Below are positions 44,580 through 54,297 of a stretch of DNA of 64,000 bases, piece after piece. Every line of letters begins with the position of its first letter. Position 1 is the first letter of the stretch. Under the pieces are notes generated by a model. That model worked only from the letters and a program-made list of their open reading frames with translations, searched no databases and had not been told where the DNA came from. This DNA is from Gammaproteobacteria bacterium (GTDB lineage: Bacteria > Pseudomonadota > Gammaproteobacteria > Pseudomonadales > Pseudohongiellaceae): contig SHZK01000009.1 of NCBI GenBank assembly GCA_009692305.1, positions 1 through 64,000 on the forward strand. Direction: 5' to 3'. A program made the position numbers and the translations under genes.

Positions 44580-45938
44580 TTACAGGTAAAACACCTGGGC
44601 TAAACCAAGGAATGCAAAAAAACCGACAGAATCAGTCACTGTGGTCAGGGCGACAGAGCCTGCCAGTGCCGGATCGATGTTGATGCGCTTCAGAAATACT
44701 GGCAGATAGGCACCGGCCAAGGCCGCGACAACAAGATTAATCAGCATTGCTGCCGCAATTATGTAACTTATCTGTAAGTCTCCGTACCACGCATAGGCGA
44801 CGACAGATATTACCAGGGCCCAGAGTAATCCGTTTACCGTTGCTACACCAAGTTCGCGCAGCAATAGCCAGCGGCTGTTGGAAGCGCTGATATGTCCAAG
44901 TGCCATGCCTCGTATGACAAGGGTGAGAGTTTGAGTGCCGGCGACGCCACCCATGTTGGCGATAATTGGCATAAGCACGGCAAGGTATACCACGCGATCC
45001 AGCGTATCCTGGAACAGATAAATTACCATTGAGGCGAAGATCGCCGTTAACAGATTCACACCCAGCCATAACGCACGTCGACGCGCCGTCTTGAACACAG
45101 GGGCGAACGTGTCGTCTTCTTCATCAAGGCCCGCCATGCTCATTAACGAGTGTTCGGAACTGTCCCTGATGACGTCCACGACGTCGTCAATTGTTATGCG
45201 ACCGAGCAGCTTGCCATTTTCGTCGACTACCGGGGCAGATACCCAGTCATGCTGTTCAAACAACTGCGCCACCTGAGTGACTTCCATTGCTACCGGAATC
45301 GCCTCGAAATCTTCGTGCATGATGTCGCGCACGCTTATGTTCGGGTCAGCGACAAGGATTTCACGAAGCGGGAGGATGCCTAATAATTCGTCATCCCGGT
45401 TCACTACCAACAGGCTGTCGGTCATTTCCGGAATACTGTCATGCCGACGCAAGTAACGCAGTACCAACTCGAGTGTGTTTGATGGCCGCACGGTAATCGT
45501 GTCGGTATTCATCAAGCCACCCGCAGTGTCCTCATCATAGGACAGGATGGATTCGACCCGTTGCCGATCCTGCTCATCCATGGCAAGCAATACCTGGGAC
45601 GACACCTGAATAGGCAATTGTTGCAGAATGTCAGCGAGGTCATCCGCCTCCAGACCTTCAGTGAGTTCAAATACCTGTTCGGCATTGAGCTCGCTCAATA
45701 TCTCGTTTTGCAAGTCTTCGTTGAGGTATTGAATTACCTCCCCTTCGGCATCCTTGTCGATCAGTTGCCATAAGACGCTGCGGGTTTTTGGTGGAGTAGA
45801 TTCCAGCAGATGGGCAATGCCCGCAGTGGGCAATGTCTTCATCATTTGCCGCACCTGATACAACGAACCGCTATCGATCGCCTGGCTCAGTTCCAGCATA
45901 TGATCCTTGCTGAATTGTGCTTCCTTTACTTCAGGCAT
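44580..45938 (-). CDS. mgtE: Magnesium transporter MgtE
   Basis: A 452-residue protein with the MgtE architecture. The cytoplasmic N-terminal domain covers about 1-130 (superhelix: DADDLADILQQLP). A CBS pair covers about 135-255, binding Mg and closing the channel. Five membrane helices follow from about 290, with the pore segment VAGTQTLTLVIRGMALG. It imports Mg2+ when cytoplasmic Mg falls. No magnesium riboswitch is recognised in the 788-base region upstream. Confidence 0.92.
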   Translation of the reverse strand: MPEVKEAQFSKDHMLELSQAIDSGSLYQVRQMMKTLPTAGIAHLLESTPPKTRSVLWQLIDKDAEGEVIQYLNEDLQNEILSELNAEQVFELTEGLEADDLADILQQLPIQVSSQVLLAMDEQDRQRVESILSYDEDTAGGLMNTDTITVRPSNTLELVLRYLRRHDSIPEMTDSLLVVNRDDELLGILPLREILVADPNISVRDIMHEDFEAIPVAMEVTQVAQLFEQHDWVSAPVVDENGKLLGRITIDDVVDVIRDSSEHSLMSMAGLDEEDDTFAPVFKTARRRALWLGVNLLTAIFASMVIYLFQDTLDRVVYLAVLMPIIANMGGVAGTQTLTLVIRGMALGHISASNSRWLLLRELGVATVNGLLWALVISVVAYAWYGDLQISYIIAAAMLINLVVAALAGAYLPVFLKRINIDPALAGSVALTTVTDSVGFFAFLGLAQVFYL

Positions 45939-46423
45939 GATATGGGCTCGGCCAAGGGCGCTGGCGCAATGGAGCCAGACGGGTTATTGATAGGGTTATT
46001 CAGGAAATTGGGCAGCTTGCCATTAAGTGTGCGGGAAGCTGTTACTGGGTAAACAGACGTGATTCTACCGGTTTTTGCGTGACAAGAGAAATGTGGTGGT
46101 TCAATGATTAGCTGAACTGTAACAATGGAGCGAAGCGGTTTAGGAATTGCTGAAAGAGCGCGCCGGGTAAATGGGTTTTGTCACCTCCGCAGCTTGCACC
46201 CCTCTATCGTGAATCTTTATTGATTTCAATATCCCCCGACTATAGAGCCATTCAAGCTAAAGTCCCCTCGGTCGGAAGCCCTGGAAAACGGTCTTACTCG
46301 GTTAGTCGGTGCTGCGCTTTGATCGCTGCGGTCACAATACCCATTCACCGTGCGCTCGCAGTTCCCACTTAACATTTTTCTCTTTTCCTTTTTCGAAGCC
46401 ACTGCATTCGTCGTTCATGCAAT

Positions 46424-46638
46424 TTCGGGTTGCACTCCGGTTTGTCAGCGGAGACCACGTCAAAGGCGCAACGCCGAGCGAGGAAAAAGACCGCTTTACA
46501 GGGCTTTTTTCGCAGAGAGGGCAGCCCTAGTCTTGAAACAAAGAGGGCCGGCGCCAGTGGTTGGAGCGGACAAGCCGGAGTGCGACTCGAACCATTAGAA
46601 ACCAAAATCAGAGCGGACAAGCCAGAGTTCAACTCGAA
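46424..46638. repeat. 28-bp repeat, two direct and one inverted copy
   Basis: Copies at 46564-46591 and 46611-46638 differ at 3 of 28 positions; both start GAGCGGACAAGCC. A third copy lies in opposite orientation at 46424-46452. They lie in the 788-base gap between mgtE and npr (45939-46726), which holds no supported gene. The pattern recalls dispersed intergenic repeats; a T-arm-like GGTTCGAGTC string occurs in the reverse strand but no tRNA fold forms. Confidence 0.75.
46484..46534 (-). terminator. Candidate terminator of the rpoN-npr transcript
   Basis: On the minus strand two nested stems form: AAGAC / GTCTT outside and AGGGCT / AGCCCT inside, followed by a T-rich run. It lies about 200 bases after npr, the last gene of the leftward run. 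The long loop weakens the call. Confidence 0.4.
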
Positions 46639-46726
46639 GTTAGCTAAGTCAGAATTAGGTGGAACGGAAGCAGTGGTGTAAGGGGCTTTGTAATTGATTC
46701 TAGACGAAACTCAGATATCAAGTGTG

Positions 46727-46993
46727 CTAGACAGACTCGCCGAAGCGATTGTTAACCAGTTCGCAAATAGCGGCGAGTGCCTTTTTCTCATCGCGGCCAT
46801 CGACGATGATGCGGATTTCAGTGCCTTTGACGGCAGCCAGCATCATCAGTGCGAGGATGCTCTTGCCATCGACCAGTTTGTCACGGCCAACTTTGATATC
46901 GCAGGAAAAAGAAGCAGTGAGTTCAACCATTTTCAAGGCGGCGCGGGCATGCAAGCCGGCCTTGTTGATAATTACGACAGTCTCTTCAAGCAT
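46727..46993 (-). CDS. ptsO: Nitrogen-PTS phosphocarrier protein NPr
   Basis: An 88-residue HPr-like protein with the phospho-histidine in NKAGLHARAA (His about 15) and the serine-region KSILALMMLAA. NPr passes phosphate from EI-Ntr to PtsN. It is last in the run rpoN / ptsN / rapZ / ptsO, 14 bases after rapZ. Confidence 0.92.
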   Translation of the reverse strand: MLEETVVIINKAGLHARAALKMVELTASFSCDIKVGRDKLVDGKSILALMMLAAVKGTEIRIIVDGRDEKKALAAICELVNNRFGESV

Positions 46994-47007
46994 AAACCAA
47001 TACCATG

Positions 47008-47862
47008 TTACTTGAGTTCACGGTGCCGAATCTGCACGTTTCTAATCGTCGAACTGAAATGATTGCCCAGCTTTTCACAAAGGTATACCGAGCGATGTTG
47101 GCCGCCAGTACACCCCAATGCGACCGTGATATAACTACGATTGTTGCTCTCGTAGTGTGGCAACCATTTTTGCAGGTAGTCGCGAATGTCAGCAAACATA
47201 TCTGCCACATCTCTCTGTCGTTCGAGAAAGTCGACAACATCCGGATCGCGACCTGTTAGTGCGCGCAAGCTCGTATCCCAATATGGATTCGGCAAACAGC
47301 GCACATCGTAGACGATATCGGCATCGACGGGCACGCCATTCTTGTATCCAAAAGATTGGAACAGCAAGGCGAGTCCGGTTTCCAGGGTTTCTATCAGGCG
47401 ATGCCTGATCAAGTCGCGCAATTCATGGAGGGACATATTGCTGGTGTCGATAGAGAGACTGGCCATCAACGCGATTGCCTCCAGCAGCTCCGACTCCTTC
47501 TCAATAGCCTCTTTCAGGCCGACCGTGTCAGTGCTAAGCGGATGTTTGCGACGACTTTCGCTGAAGCGTTTCAATAGCGTCTGGCTATTCGCATCAAGAA
47601 AGATGACTTCAGCGTGCAAGTCGTGCTGCTTGAGACCTTCGATGATCTCGGGTACTTGTTGCAGATCCGCTGAGCTGTTGCGAGCATCAATGCTCACCGC
47701 AACCTGGGAAATGCCCTTGGTGCCTGTATTAATGCGTTGGGCGAGGGCAGGCAATAAACTGGCAGGTAGATTATCGATGCAGTAGTAGCCACAATCTTCA
47801 AGCATATGCAGTACGGTACTTTTACCTGCTCCGGATCTGCCGCTGATGATAGTGAGTTTCAT
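47008..47862 (-). CDS. rapZ: RNase adapter protein RapZ
   Basis: A 284-residue P-loop protein starting MKLTIISGRSGAGKST; an upstream in-frame start adds 21 unlikely residues. The C-terminal GCTGGQHRS motif, a Walker-B-like segment and a basic tail fit RapZ, which binds the GlmZ/GlmY small RNAs and guides RNase E in enterobacteria. Whether it acts on RNA in this organism is not known. It lies between ptsN and ptsO as usual. Confidence 0.92.
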   Translation of the reverse strand: MKLTIISGRSGAGKSTVLHMLEDCGYYCIDNLPASLLPALAQRINTGTKGISQVAVSIDARNSSADLQQVPEIIEGLKQHDLHAEVIFLDANSQTLLKRFSESRRKHPLSTDTVGLKEAIEKESELLEAIALMASLSIDTSNMSLHELRDLIRHRLIETLETGLALLFQSFGYKNGVPVDADIVYDVRCLPNPYWDTSLRALTGRDPDVVDFLERQRDVADMFADIRDYLQKWLPHYESNNRSYITVALGCTGGQHRSVYLCEKLGNHFSSTIRNVQIRHRELK

Positions 47863-47944
47863 GTTGTCTTGTTTGTCTACGTTTCGATTGGTTTGGTTCA
47901 AGGGTATTGCGATGCGTTGTAACAAGAGACCGTGAATCTACTGG

Positions 47945-48394
47945 TTAATATGTGATAGCGATATTAAAGAGGTCTGCGTTGTCATTAGTATGTCGCAAGG
48001 TATAACAAAAGTCTTCATCGTTAAAAAGCGCTGCCAGACCTGCCAGTGTCTTTATGTGCTGGTCGTGCTGCTCTTCCGGCACGATGAGAACGAACAGGAT
48101 GTCGACTGGTTTACCATCTATCGCATCGAAGTCTATGGGTTTGCTCAAGGTGATCAGCGTGCCCACAATGTCCTGACACATGGGTACCCGACAATGGGGA
48201 ATTGCTATGCCGTTGCCCAGGCCAGTGCTGCCAAGTTGCTCACGGGCCATGAGTGCATTGAATATTTCATCCGGTTCTACCGAGCCTAGCTCCTTGGCGA
48301 TGTATTGACTGATTTTGGTAAGGACACGTTTTCTGCTAACACCTTCAATGTTGCTATGGCAGCGTTCAGGTGTGAGAATTTCTTCCAGATGCAT
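47945..48394 (-). CDS. ptsN: Nitrogen-PTS EIIA protein PtsN
   Basis: A 149-residue EIIA-Ntr domain with the phospho-histidine in GNGIAIPHCR (about residue 66). It receives phosphate from NPr and regulates potassium transport and sigma-54-linked functions in other bacteria. It directly follows rpoN; the usual hpf gene between them is absent, and the 98-base space holds no frame. Confidence 0.92.
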   Translation of the reverse strand: MHLEEILTPERCHSNIEGVSRKRVLTKISQYIAKELGSVEPDEIFNALMAREQLGSTGLGNGIAIPHCRVPMCQDIVGTLITLSKPIDFDAIDGKPVDILFVLIVPEEQHDQHIKTLAGLAALFNDEDFCYTLRHTNDNADLFNIAITY

Positions 48395-48492
48395 GATGAA
48401 TGGGCTCTAAGCTTGTTGGGGGTGCTTGTGGGTTTAAGTTTAGTTGCGGTGCTATGTGATTATAGAATATGAAACCAGATTATTGCAGCAGC

Positions 48493-49992
48493 TTAAGTCA
48501 GGCGTTTGCGTTCATTTGAAGGCGCTATCGAAAGTGATTCCCGATACTTGGCAATGGTACGCCTGGCGACGTTGATGCCTTTTTCTTCGAGTAACTCGGC
48601 TATTTTAATATCACTCAGTGGTTTTCTGACATTTTCCGCAGCAACTAATTTCTTGATAATTGCCCGAATCGCGGTCGACGAGCACTCACCGCCACCGCTG
48701 GTGGAAACATGGCTTGAGAAGAAATACTTAAGCTCAAAGATTCCTTTCGGAGTATGCATGTATTTCTGGGTTGTAACTCGCGAAATAGTCGACTCGTGCA
48801 TGCTCACTGCTTCAGCTATGTCGCGTAGCACCAGCGGCGTCATGGCTTCTTCGCCATATTCCAGAAAGCCTTTTTGATGTTCGACGATGCGAGTCGCCAC
48901 TTTCATCAGGGTTTCGTTACGGCTCTGTAAACTCTTTAAGAACCAACGCGCCTCTTGTAGGTTGTCCCGCAGATAATTATTGCCATCGCTGGAATCAGCT
49001 CGCTTTACCAGAGAAGCGTAATTGCTATTAATACGAATTTTTGGTGCTGTTTCAGGGTTCAGTTCTACTTTCCAATTGCCGGTGTCCGGGTTTTTACTGA
49101 CAATTACGTCGGGCACTACATAGCTGGTTGAAGGCGGCGCGATATTTGAACCCGGGCGCGGGTCGAGACTTTCAATTATAACAATCGCTTCCTGCAGGTC
49201 GGCTTCTTTTAGCCGTGTGCGACGCATTAGCTGTGCATAGTCCCTGTGCCCCAATAATACCAGGTGCTCGCTGATGATGAGTTTCGCGTTTCTAATCACG
49301 TGCGCTTGTGCAGGATCATTAAACTGATTTAGCTGAATCAGGAGACACTCTGCCAGATCACGGTAGCCCACCCCAACTGGATCAAACTGTTGAATGCGAT
49401 GCAGCACCGCGAGAATTTCATCCAGTTCAATTCCCAGGTCTTCTGCAAAGCTGGAGTGAATGGATTCGACGTCCACGGTCAGCATGCCGTTCGTATCAAT
49501 AGCATCAATAATCGCCATTGCCACAGCCCGGTCCAGCTCTGACATGGGTGTAAGATTCAGCTGCCAGTAAAGGTGGTCTTGCAAGGTTTCCTCGACGCTG
49601 TTGCGAGATTCAAAATCCATCGAATCAGATTCGAAAGAGCCGCCGGAATTTGCATAATTGGTCGGAAAATTGTCATCCCAGTTGTTGTCAACGGCATAGT
49701 CAGAGACTGACTGTTCGTCCCAGCTGGTTTCTTCGTTAGCCGCAGCAGGAGGCTGGGAATCGTCGGAATTGGCCGGTTGCTGTTCGCCGTTGGTGCTGGT
49801 GCTGTTTTGCGGTCGCAGGGTTTCTACTTCTTCGTTCGGCTCAGCCAGTTCCAGCATGGGATTCGACTCCAGCACCTGGTGAATTTCTTGCTGTAGATCG
49901 AGCGTAGAAAGCTGCAGCAGGCGAATCGCTTGCTGCAGCTGGGGAGTCATGGTCAATTGCTGGCCAAGCTTGAGCTGAAGCGAGAGTTTCAT
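48493..49992 (-). CDS. rpoN: RNA polymerase sigma-54 factor
   Basis: A 499-residue sigma-54. Region I is the Gln/Leu-rich activator-contact segment ([20 protein letters not shown]). Region II is acidic and variable (about 55-120), the core-binding domain follows, and the C-terminal RpoN box reads [12 protein letters not shown], which recognises the -24 element. This is the sigma factor required by CbrB and by the promoter at 25461-25476. It is followed leftward by ptsN. Confidence 0.95.
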   Translation of the reverse strand: MKLSLQLKLGQQLTMTPQLQQAIRLLQLSTLDLQQEIHQVLESNPMLELAEPNEEVETLRPQNSTSTNGEQQPANSDDSQPPAAANEETSWDEQSVSDYAVDNNWDDNFPTNYANSGGSFESDSMDFESRNSVEETLQDHLYWQLNLTPMSELDRAVAMAIIDAIDTNGMLTVDVESIHSSFAEDLGIELDEILAVLHRIQQFDPVGVGYRDLAECLLIQLNQFNDPAQAHVIRNAKLIISEHLVLLGHRDYAQLMRRTRLKEADLQEAIVIIESLDPRPGSNIAPPSTSYVVPDVIVSKNPDTGNWKVELNPETAPKIRINSNYASLVKRADSSDGNNYLRDNLQEARWFLKSLQSRNETLMKVATRIVEHQKGFLEYGEEAMTPLVLRDIAEAVSMHESTISRVTTQKYMHTPKGIFELKYFFSSHVSTSGGGECSSTAIRAIIKKLVAAENVRKPLSDIKIAELLEEKGINVARRTIAKYRESLSIAPSNERKRLT

Positions 49993-50207
49993 TGCATTAA
50001 TTCTTGGATCGATAACACGGATGCGCCGCTTGTGTGGTTGTGTCTACTGCCGCAGTTTTTGAGCTGGGGGCGAGTATAGCAAGATTCATGCCTCTTTTGC
50101 ATAGCTCTAAAGTTACGCTTGCTGCGTCGCTTCATGTCGTCGGCGATAATCTTGCCGGGGCATAGCCATTTTGGAAACGCGTGGTGGGGGTAGTTACGCA
50201 GCCGCTG

Positions 50208-50927
50208 TTAAATGCGGAACTGCTCGCCAAGATAGACTTCACGTACTTTGCTATTGCTGAGAATCGCATCTGCGTTGCCCTCGGCAATAATCTGGCCTTC
50301 GTTCACAATGTAGGCTTTCTCGCAAATCTCCAGTGTTTCCCGCACATTGTGATCGGTCAACAGGATGCCAATGTTGCGTGCCCGCAAATGGCGAATGATT
50401 TGCTTGATGTCGCTGACAGAAATTGGATCGACACCTGCAAACGGTTCATCCAGTAAAATGAATTTTGGATCTGTGGCGAGTGTGCGCGCAATTTCTGTGC
50501 GCCGGCGCTCACCTCCGGAAAGGCTCATGCCTTTATTGCGGCGGATATGCCCGATATGAAATTCGTCCAGTAAGGAGTCAAGCTTTATGCGTTTTTCAGC
50601 GCGGCTCAGATCCTTGCGTGTTTCCAGAATGGCGAGGATGTTGTCTTCCACGGATAGCGTGCGGAAGATGGATGAATCCTGTGGCAGATAGGCGAGACCA
50701 TAGGCCGCGCGTTGGTGAATGGGCAAAGCAGTCAGCGCATCAGCCCCCAGTTTGATGCTGCCGCCATCAGCTTTCACCAGACCTACGATCATGTAGAAGC
50801 AGGTGGTCTTGCCAGCCCCATTGGGGCCAAGCAATCCAACAATTTCACCCTGGGCTACGCTGATAGACACATCCCGGACCACTGCGCGTCCGCCGTAGCT
50901 TTTGGCAAGATGTGTGGCAGTCAGCAT
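50208..50927 (-). CDS. lptB: LPS export ABC ATPase LptB
   Basis: A 239-residue ATPase that powers lipopolysaccharide extraction with LptF/LptG. It has Walker [12 protein letters not shown], signature [11 protein letters not shown], Walker [13 protein letters not shown] and the switch histidine in LLTDHNV. It is 15 bases after lptA. The 215-base space to rpoN has no gene. Confidence 0.95.
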   Translation of the reverse strand: MLTATHLAKSYGGRAVVRDVSISVAQGEIVGLLGPNGAGKTTCFYMIVGLVKADGGSIKLGADALTALPIHQRAAYGLAYLPQDSSIFRTLSVEDNILAILETRKDLSRAEKRIKLDSLLDEFHIGHIRRNKGMSLSGGERRRTEIARTLATDPKFILLDEPFAGVDPISVSDIKQIIRHLRARNIGILLTDHNVRETLEICEKAYIVNEGQIIAEGNADAILSNSKVREVYLGEQFRI

Positions 50928-50942
50928 AGGTAAGCGTCGACT

Positions 50943-51461
50943 CTAGTTGGACTGCGAATTGAAGACACCTTCGCAGGGTCCGGGTGCATCGCGAATAATA
51001 TTCTGGTCTGCCAGATAAACGATAGATGCGCACTTCATGCTGGAGTCGGGCGTGGTGATGTTGGCGGTGCCAATCAGTTCGAGCAATGTCTGCCCGGTGG
51101 AATCTTCGGTATAGAGCAAGAGGGTTTCGCTCGTGCCTGTCACCACACCGCCGTTTTCGTCCAATTGCTGCTGATAACGCACCGGTGAGCCATGCACCGT
51201 TACCCGGATTAATTCGTTTGTTGTCGCCTTGTATTCGAAAATGGCTTCATCGCCATTTATTTGCAAGGTCCCCTGGGTAACACTGACATTTGTTTTCATT
51301 TCCAGAATGCGAATGTCTCCGCTCGTGCTCATGCTGGAGCCGCCGTCGGAACTGAACTGGATACCCTGGCGCTTGTCGGATTCGAGTCCATGGAGAACAC
51401 CTGAATAGCAGATGCAGACACTGCCAAGGATTAAGAGAGACTTAATCGGGAGAATTTTCAT
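50943..51461 (-). CDS. lptA: LPS periplasmic bridge protein LptA
   Basis: A 172-residue periplasmic protein with a signal peptide (LLILGSVCICYSGVLHG) and an OstA/LptA beta-jellyroll region (VSVTQGTLQINGDEAIFEY). It forms the bridge carrying LPS between membranes. Its start overlaps the lptC end by 20 bases. Confidence 0.92.
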   Translation of the reverse strand: MKILPIKSLLILGSVCICYSGVLHGLESDKRQGIQFSSDGGSSMSTSGDIRILEMKTNVSVTQGTLQINGDEAIFEYKATTNELIRVTVHGSPVRYQQQLDENGGVVTGTSETLLLYTEDSTGQTLLELIGTANITTPDSSMKCASIVYLADQNIIRDAPGPCEGVFNSQSN

Positions 51462-52041
51462 AGGTGCCTCGAGTCTCTCGTTTAAAGAAAATTGCGTCCT
51501 GATTCAGGTCTGCGAACATTCCAGTAGACGTGAGTTGCATTGAATCTGTTACAACGGTGACGAGCCGATCGGTTTCCATGGTCTTGGTCTGTGGATTGAA
51601 ATTTAAGTAGTCGGTTGTCAGCTGCATACGATTGCCGAGCTCATCAAGACTGTAAACTTCTATATCGCCTGACAATTCTATGGATTGAGTGGCAGCATCG
51701 GAAGCGCTGGAGCTGTCTGCATAAAGGGAAGAAATTCTGCCGGAATTGGCCACTATATTCCAGCGTGAATTGCCATCTTCATACAGACGAATATATGGCT
51801 TTTCAAGTTCGGTACTGTCATCGTTGAAATGCACTTGCCGCTCTGCCTGCAAGGTGTAGTTGATGGCGCCAGTATCATCAAACAGAACTGTGCTGATGCC
51901 CTCTGAATACGCATCATAGTCCAGCTGCAGTTTTGCCGATTCATCCGCGGACTGCTCGGTAAGCGTCTCAAAGGAATTAACGCCAAAATAGACGGCAATG
52001 GCGCAAATTCCAGCGATAAGAAACAGACTGAAGCGACGCAT
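51442..52041 (-). CDS. lptC: LPS export protein LptC
   Basis: A 199-residue inner-membrane protein starting MRRFSLFLIAGICAIAVYFG: one N-terminal helix and an LptC beta-jellyroll periplasmic domain. The upstream TTG would add 7 residues; the ATG at 52041 has AAGAG about 9 bases upstream. It passes LPS to LptA. Confidence 0.88.
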   Translation of the reverse strand: MRRFSLFLIAGICAIAVYFGVNSFETLTEQSADESAKLQLDYDAYSEGISTVLFDDTGAINYTLQAERQVHFNDDSTELEKPYIRLYEDGNSRWNIVANSGRISSLYADSSSASDAATQSIELSGDIEVYSLDELGNRMQLTTDYLNFNPQTKTMETDRLVTVVTDSMQLTSTGMFADLNQDAIFFKRETRGTYENSPD

Positions 52042-52122
52042 AAGGAAGCTCTTGTTTAACAATAAGCCAGCTTAGCACGATTGGCCATGAAGTGACTGGG
52101 TGAGAAATGTGTTTGGCAGCGG

Positions 52123-52653
52123 TTATTCGAGAAACGCTTCGTATGCGCCGTGTGCTTCAAGCAGAAAGTCGGTAATTTCCCGCACTGCACCTTGGCCTCC
52201 CGGGGCATCTGTGATGGCATGTACCACAGTTTTCACGCTGGCGTGACCAGCGGGTACGCTGAAGCTGAGTCCAACCGCTTGCAGTACCGGCCGGTCTGGC
52301 AAGTCATCACCGGCGTATGCAATTGCATGCAGCGGAAGCGCGCGCTCTTTGACGATTTCGTGCAGTACCTTGAGTTTGTCTTGCCGGCCTTGATACACCA
52401 GTTTGATGCCAAGATCGGCGCAACGCTTGCGTACAATTTCTGATTGTCGGCCAGTGATGATTCCTACATCAACACCGATGCTCATCAACATCTTGATGCC
52501 ATGACCGTCCAGCGTGTGAAACGATTTAATTTCCTCTCCAGAATTGGAGAAATACAAGCGACCATCCGTGAGAACGCCATCAACATCAAGCAGCAGCAAT
52601 TTGACACTGGCGGCCTGTGCTTTAATCGATTTGGCATCCTGGTTGAATTTCAT
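52123..52653 (-). CDS. kdsC: 3-deoxy-D-manno-octulosonate 8-phosphate phosphatase
   Basis: A 176-residue HAD phosphatase with the nucleophile motif LLLDVDGVLTDG and the C-terminal GDDLPD acidic motif. Removes phosphate from Kdo-8-P in LPS core synthesis. It follows kdsD by 8 bases. Confidence 0.94.
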   Translation of the reverse strand: MKFNQDAKSIKAQAASVKLLLLDVDGVLTDGRLYFSNSGEEIKSFHTLDGHGIKMLMSIGVDVGIITGRQSEIVRKRCADLGIKLVYQGRQDKLKVLHEIVKERALPLHAIAYAGDDLPDRPVLQAVGLSFSVPAGHASVKTVVHAITDAPGGQGAVREITDFLLEAHGAYEAFLE

Positions 52654-52661
52654 AGGACAGG

Positions 52662-53636
52662 TTAAACCACGTTCGCGCGCAATAAATCGTGCATCTTCAG
52701 AATTCCTACCAGGTGGTCGTGGTCATCCTTGACGATTAGCACATATACATTGGTGTCTTGCATCAGTCTCGCGGCTTCGGCAGCAAGTGCCTGCGCCTGA
52801 ATATACTTGTATTGTGAAGACATAACATCCTGTATCAGGGTGTTCTGAATATCGCGTCCAGCGTCGATGGTGCGGCGCAGGTCACCGTCGGTGAACACGC
52901 CAATAATTTCGTTACTTGCGTTTACTACCGTGGTTAGCCCGAAGCCTTTCTCACTCATGACCAATAAAGCTTGTATAAGTGTCGTGGCAGGAGTGACGCG
53001 GGGAATTTCACTCCCCCCATGCATAATGTCTTTGACCTTGACGAGCAAGCGTCGTCCCAGATTGCCCCCAGGGTGAGAGATTGCAAAATCATCCCGCGTG
53101 AAGCCCCTTGCCTCGAGCAAAGCCATCGCAAGTGCATCACCGAGTACCAGGGCCGCAGTGGTGCTGGAAGTAGGTGCAAGCCCAAGCGGGCAGGCCTCTT
53201 CGCTCACCTTTACGTTAAGACTAACAGTCGCCGCCTGCGCGAGTTCTGACTGCATATCGCCAGTCAGGCTTATGAGGGGGATTTGTTTCCGTTTTAGCAC
53301 CGGCAGTAGCAGTGTGACTTCGCCAGTGCTGCCAGAATTTGAGATGGCAATGACGACGTCTTGCTGTGTAATCATGCCGATGTCGCCATGACTGGCTTCG
53401 CCAGGATGGACATACATCGCAGGTGTTCCTGTACTGGCCAAAGTTGCTGCGATCTTTTTACCGATGTGGCCTGATTTGCCCATGCCGGTGACGACCACTC
53501 TGCCTTTGCATGCCAAAATCAATTCACAAGCGGCAGCGAAATTTCCGTCAATTCTTCCACTGAGTTCAATGATCGCGTTTTTTTCGATTTCTATGGTGCG
53601 CAACGCGCTGGCTATTAGATCGGATTTAGAGCTCAT
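52662..53636 (-). CDS. kdsD: Arabinose-5-phosphate isomerase KdsD
   Basis: A 324-residue enzyme with an N-terminal SIS sugar-phosphate isomerase domain (VVTGMGKSGHIGKK; HPGEASHGD) and two C-terminal CBS domains (about 205-320). It supplies arabinose-5-phosphate for Kdo. It would normally follow an intact yrbG; here only remains of yrbG precede it. Confidence 0.94.
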   Translation of the reverse strand: MSSKSDLIASALRTIEIEKNAIIELSGRIDGNFAAACELILACKGRVVVTGMGKSGHIGKKIAATLASTGTPAMYVHPGEASHGDIGMITQQDVVIAISNSGSTGEVTLLLPVLKRKQIPLISLTGDMQSELAQAATVSLNVKVSEEACPLGLAPTSSTTAALVLGDALAMALLEARGFTRDDFAISHPGGNLGRRLLVKVKDIMHGGSEIPRVTPATTLIQALLVMSEKGFGLTTVVNASNEIIGVFTDGDLRRTIDAGRDIQNTLIQDVMSSQYKYIQAQALAAEAARLMQDTNVYVLIVKDDHDHLVGILKMHDLLRANVV

Positions 53637-53672
53637 GATTTTCGATGAATTTATTAGTGGTTGATGGATAGT

Positions 53673-54087
53673 TCAACTATATATGCCTACAAACATTATC
53701 CCAAACCAGACGCAATATACAGCAATGAATGCAGTGCCCGAGAAGCGACCAATCAGCTTTTTCTGTTTGCTGCAGCGCTAACATAGATGCGCAAGCACAC
53801 AGGTAAATAGCATTACTGAAACGTAGTCAAGCTAGCGTGGTGCTCATATTAAGGGGATTTCACCCTCGCGCATTGTCGATGGCGAGTTTGGGATTGTCTT
53901 GCCGTGCAGCAACATCTGCAGAAAATATTTCGGGAGTCAAAGTGCCGAATGCGACAACGGCGAGCCCGATCATCAGGGGAGAGATCACTGCATTGCGAGC
54001 CAGAACTGATGCGCCGAACACTAAATTGTCCGCTCCCCGGGTCAGTCCAACGATTCCAAGGACGACAATTACTGTGTCGAGGAGCAT
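53673..54087 (-). pseudogene. yrbG: Remnant of calcium/sodium antiporter gene yrbG
   Basis: Both ends of a YrbG-type antiporter survive without its middle. From 54087 an open frame of 75 residues begins MLLDTVIVVLGIVGLTRGAD and includes GLAVVAFGTLTPEIFSADVA, the first conserved membrane repeat. After 53860 a second stretch, ending TGA at 53673, reads DYVSVMLFTCVLAHLC, TAG, then RCSKQKKLIGRFSG and a final membrane helix. It corresponds to the C-terminus of E. coli YrbG, where the TAG position is a tryptophan, so TGG to TAG is likely. About 415 bases remain of an expected ~960. It lies directly upstream of kdsD, its normal position. Confidence 0.75.
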
Positions 54088-54160
54088 ATTTGAAGAGTTA
54101 TTGATACCTGCATGACGCGATCAATTGGAAGTGGGTTTGGAGAGATTTGCAAGTAATAAT

Positions 54161-54188
54161 TTATTGCGCGGGGCAATTCATGTAAACT
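54161..54188 (+). promoter_or_regulatory. Putative sigma-70 promoter for mlaC
   Basis: TTATTG at 54161-54166 and TAAACT at 54183-54188 are 16 bases apart, facing mlaC, about 110 bases before its start. If used, it would give the isolated mlaC its own transcript. A weak match only. Confidence 0.35.
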
Positions 54189-54297
54189 CCGCAGCGTTTG
54201 GAATAGTTCATTCGGTATTCAGGTATTTGTGCATATTTTAGAGCAATATCTGCGTCCATTGAATCAGCACCGGGTCGCCTAAGCTGGGGATAAGCAG

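Noticed and set aside
46564-46591. tRNA-like T-arm string (GGTTCGAGTC on the minus strand)
   Set aside because: No acceptor, D-arm or anticodon stem can be formed around it; the string belongs to the 28-base repeat.
46178-46681. Overlapping short rightward frames in the mgtE-npr gap
   Set aside because: No ribosome sites, repeat-derived sequence and no recognisable protein features.
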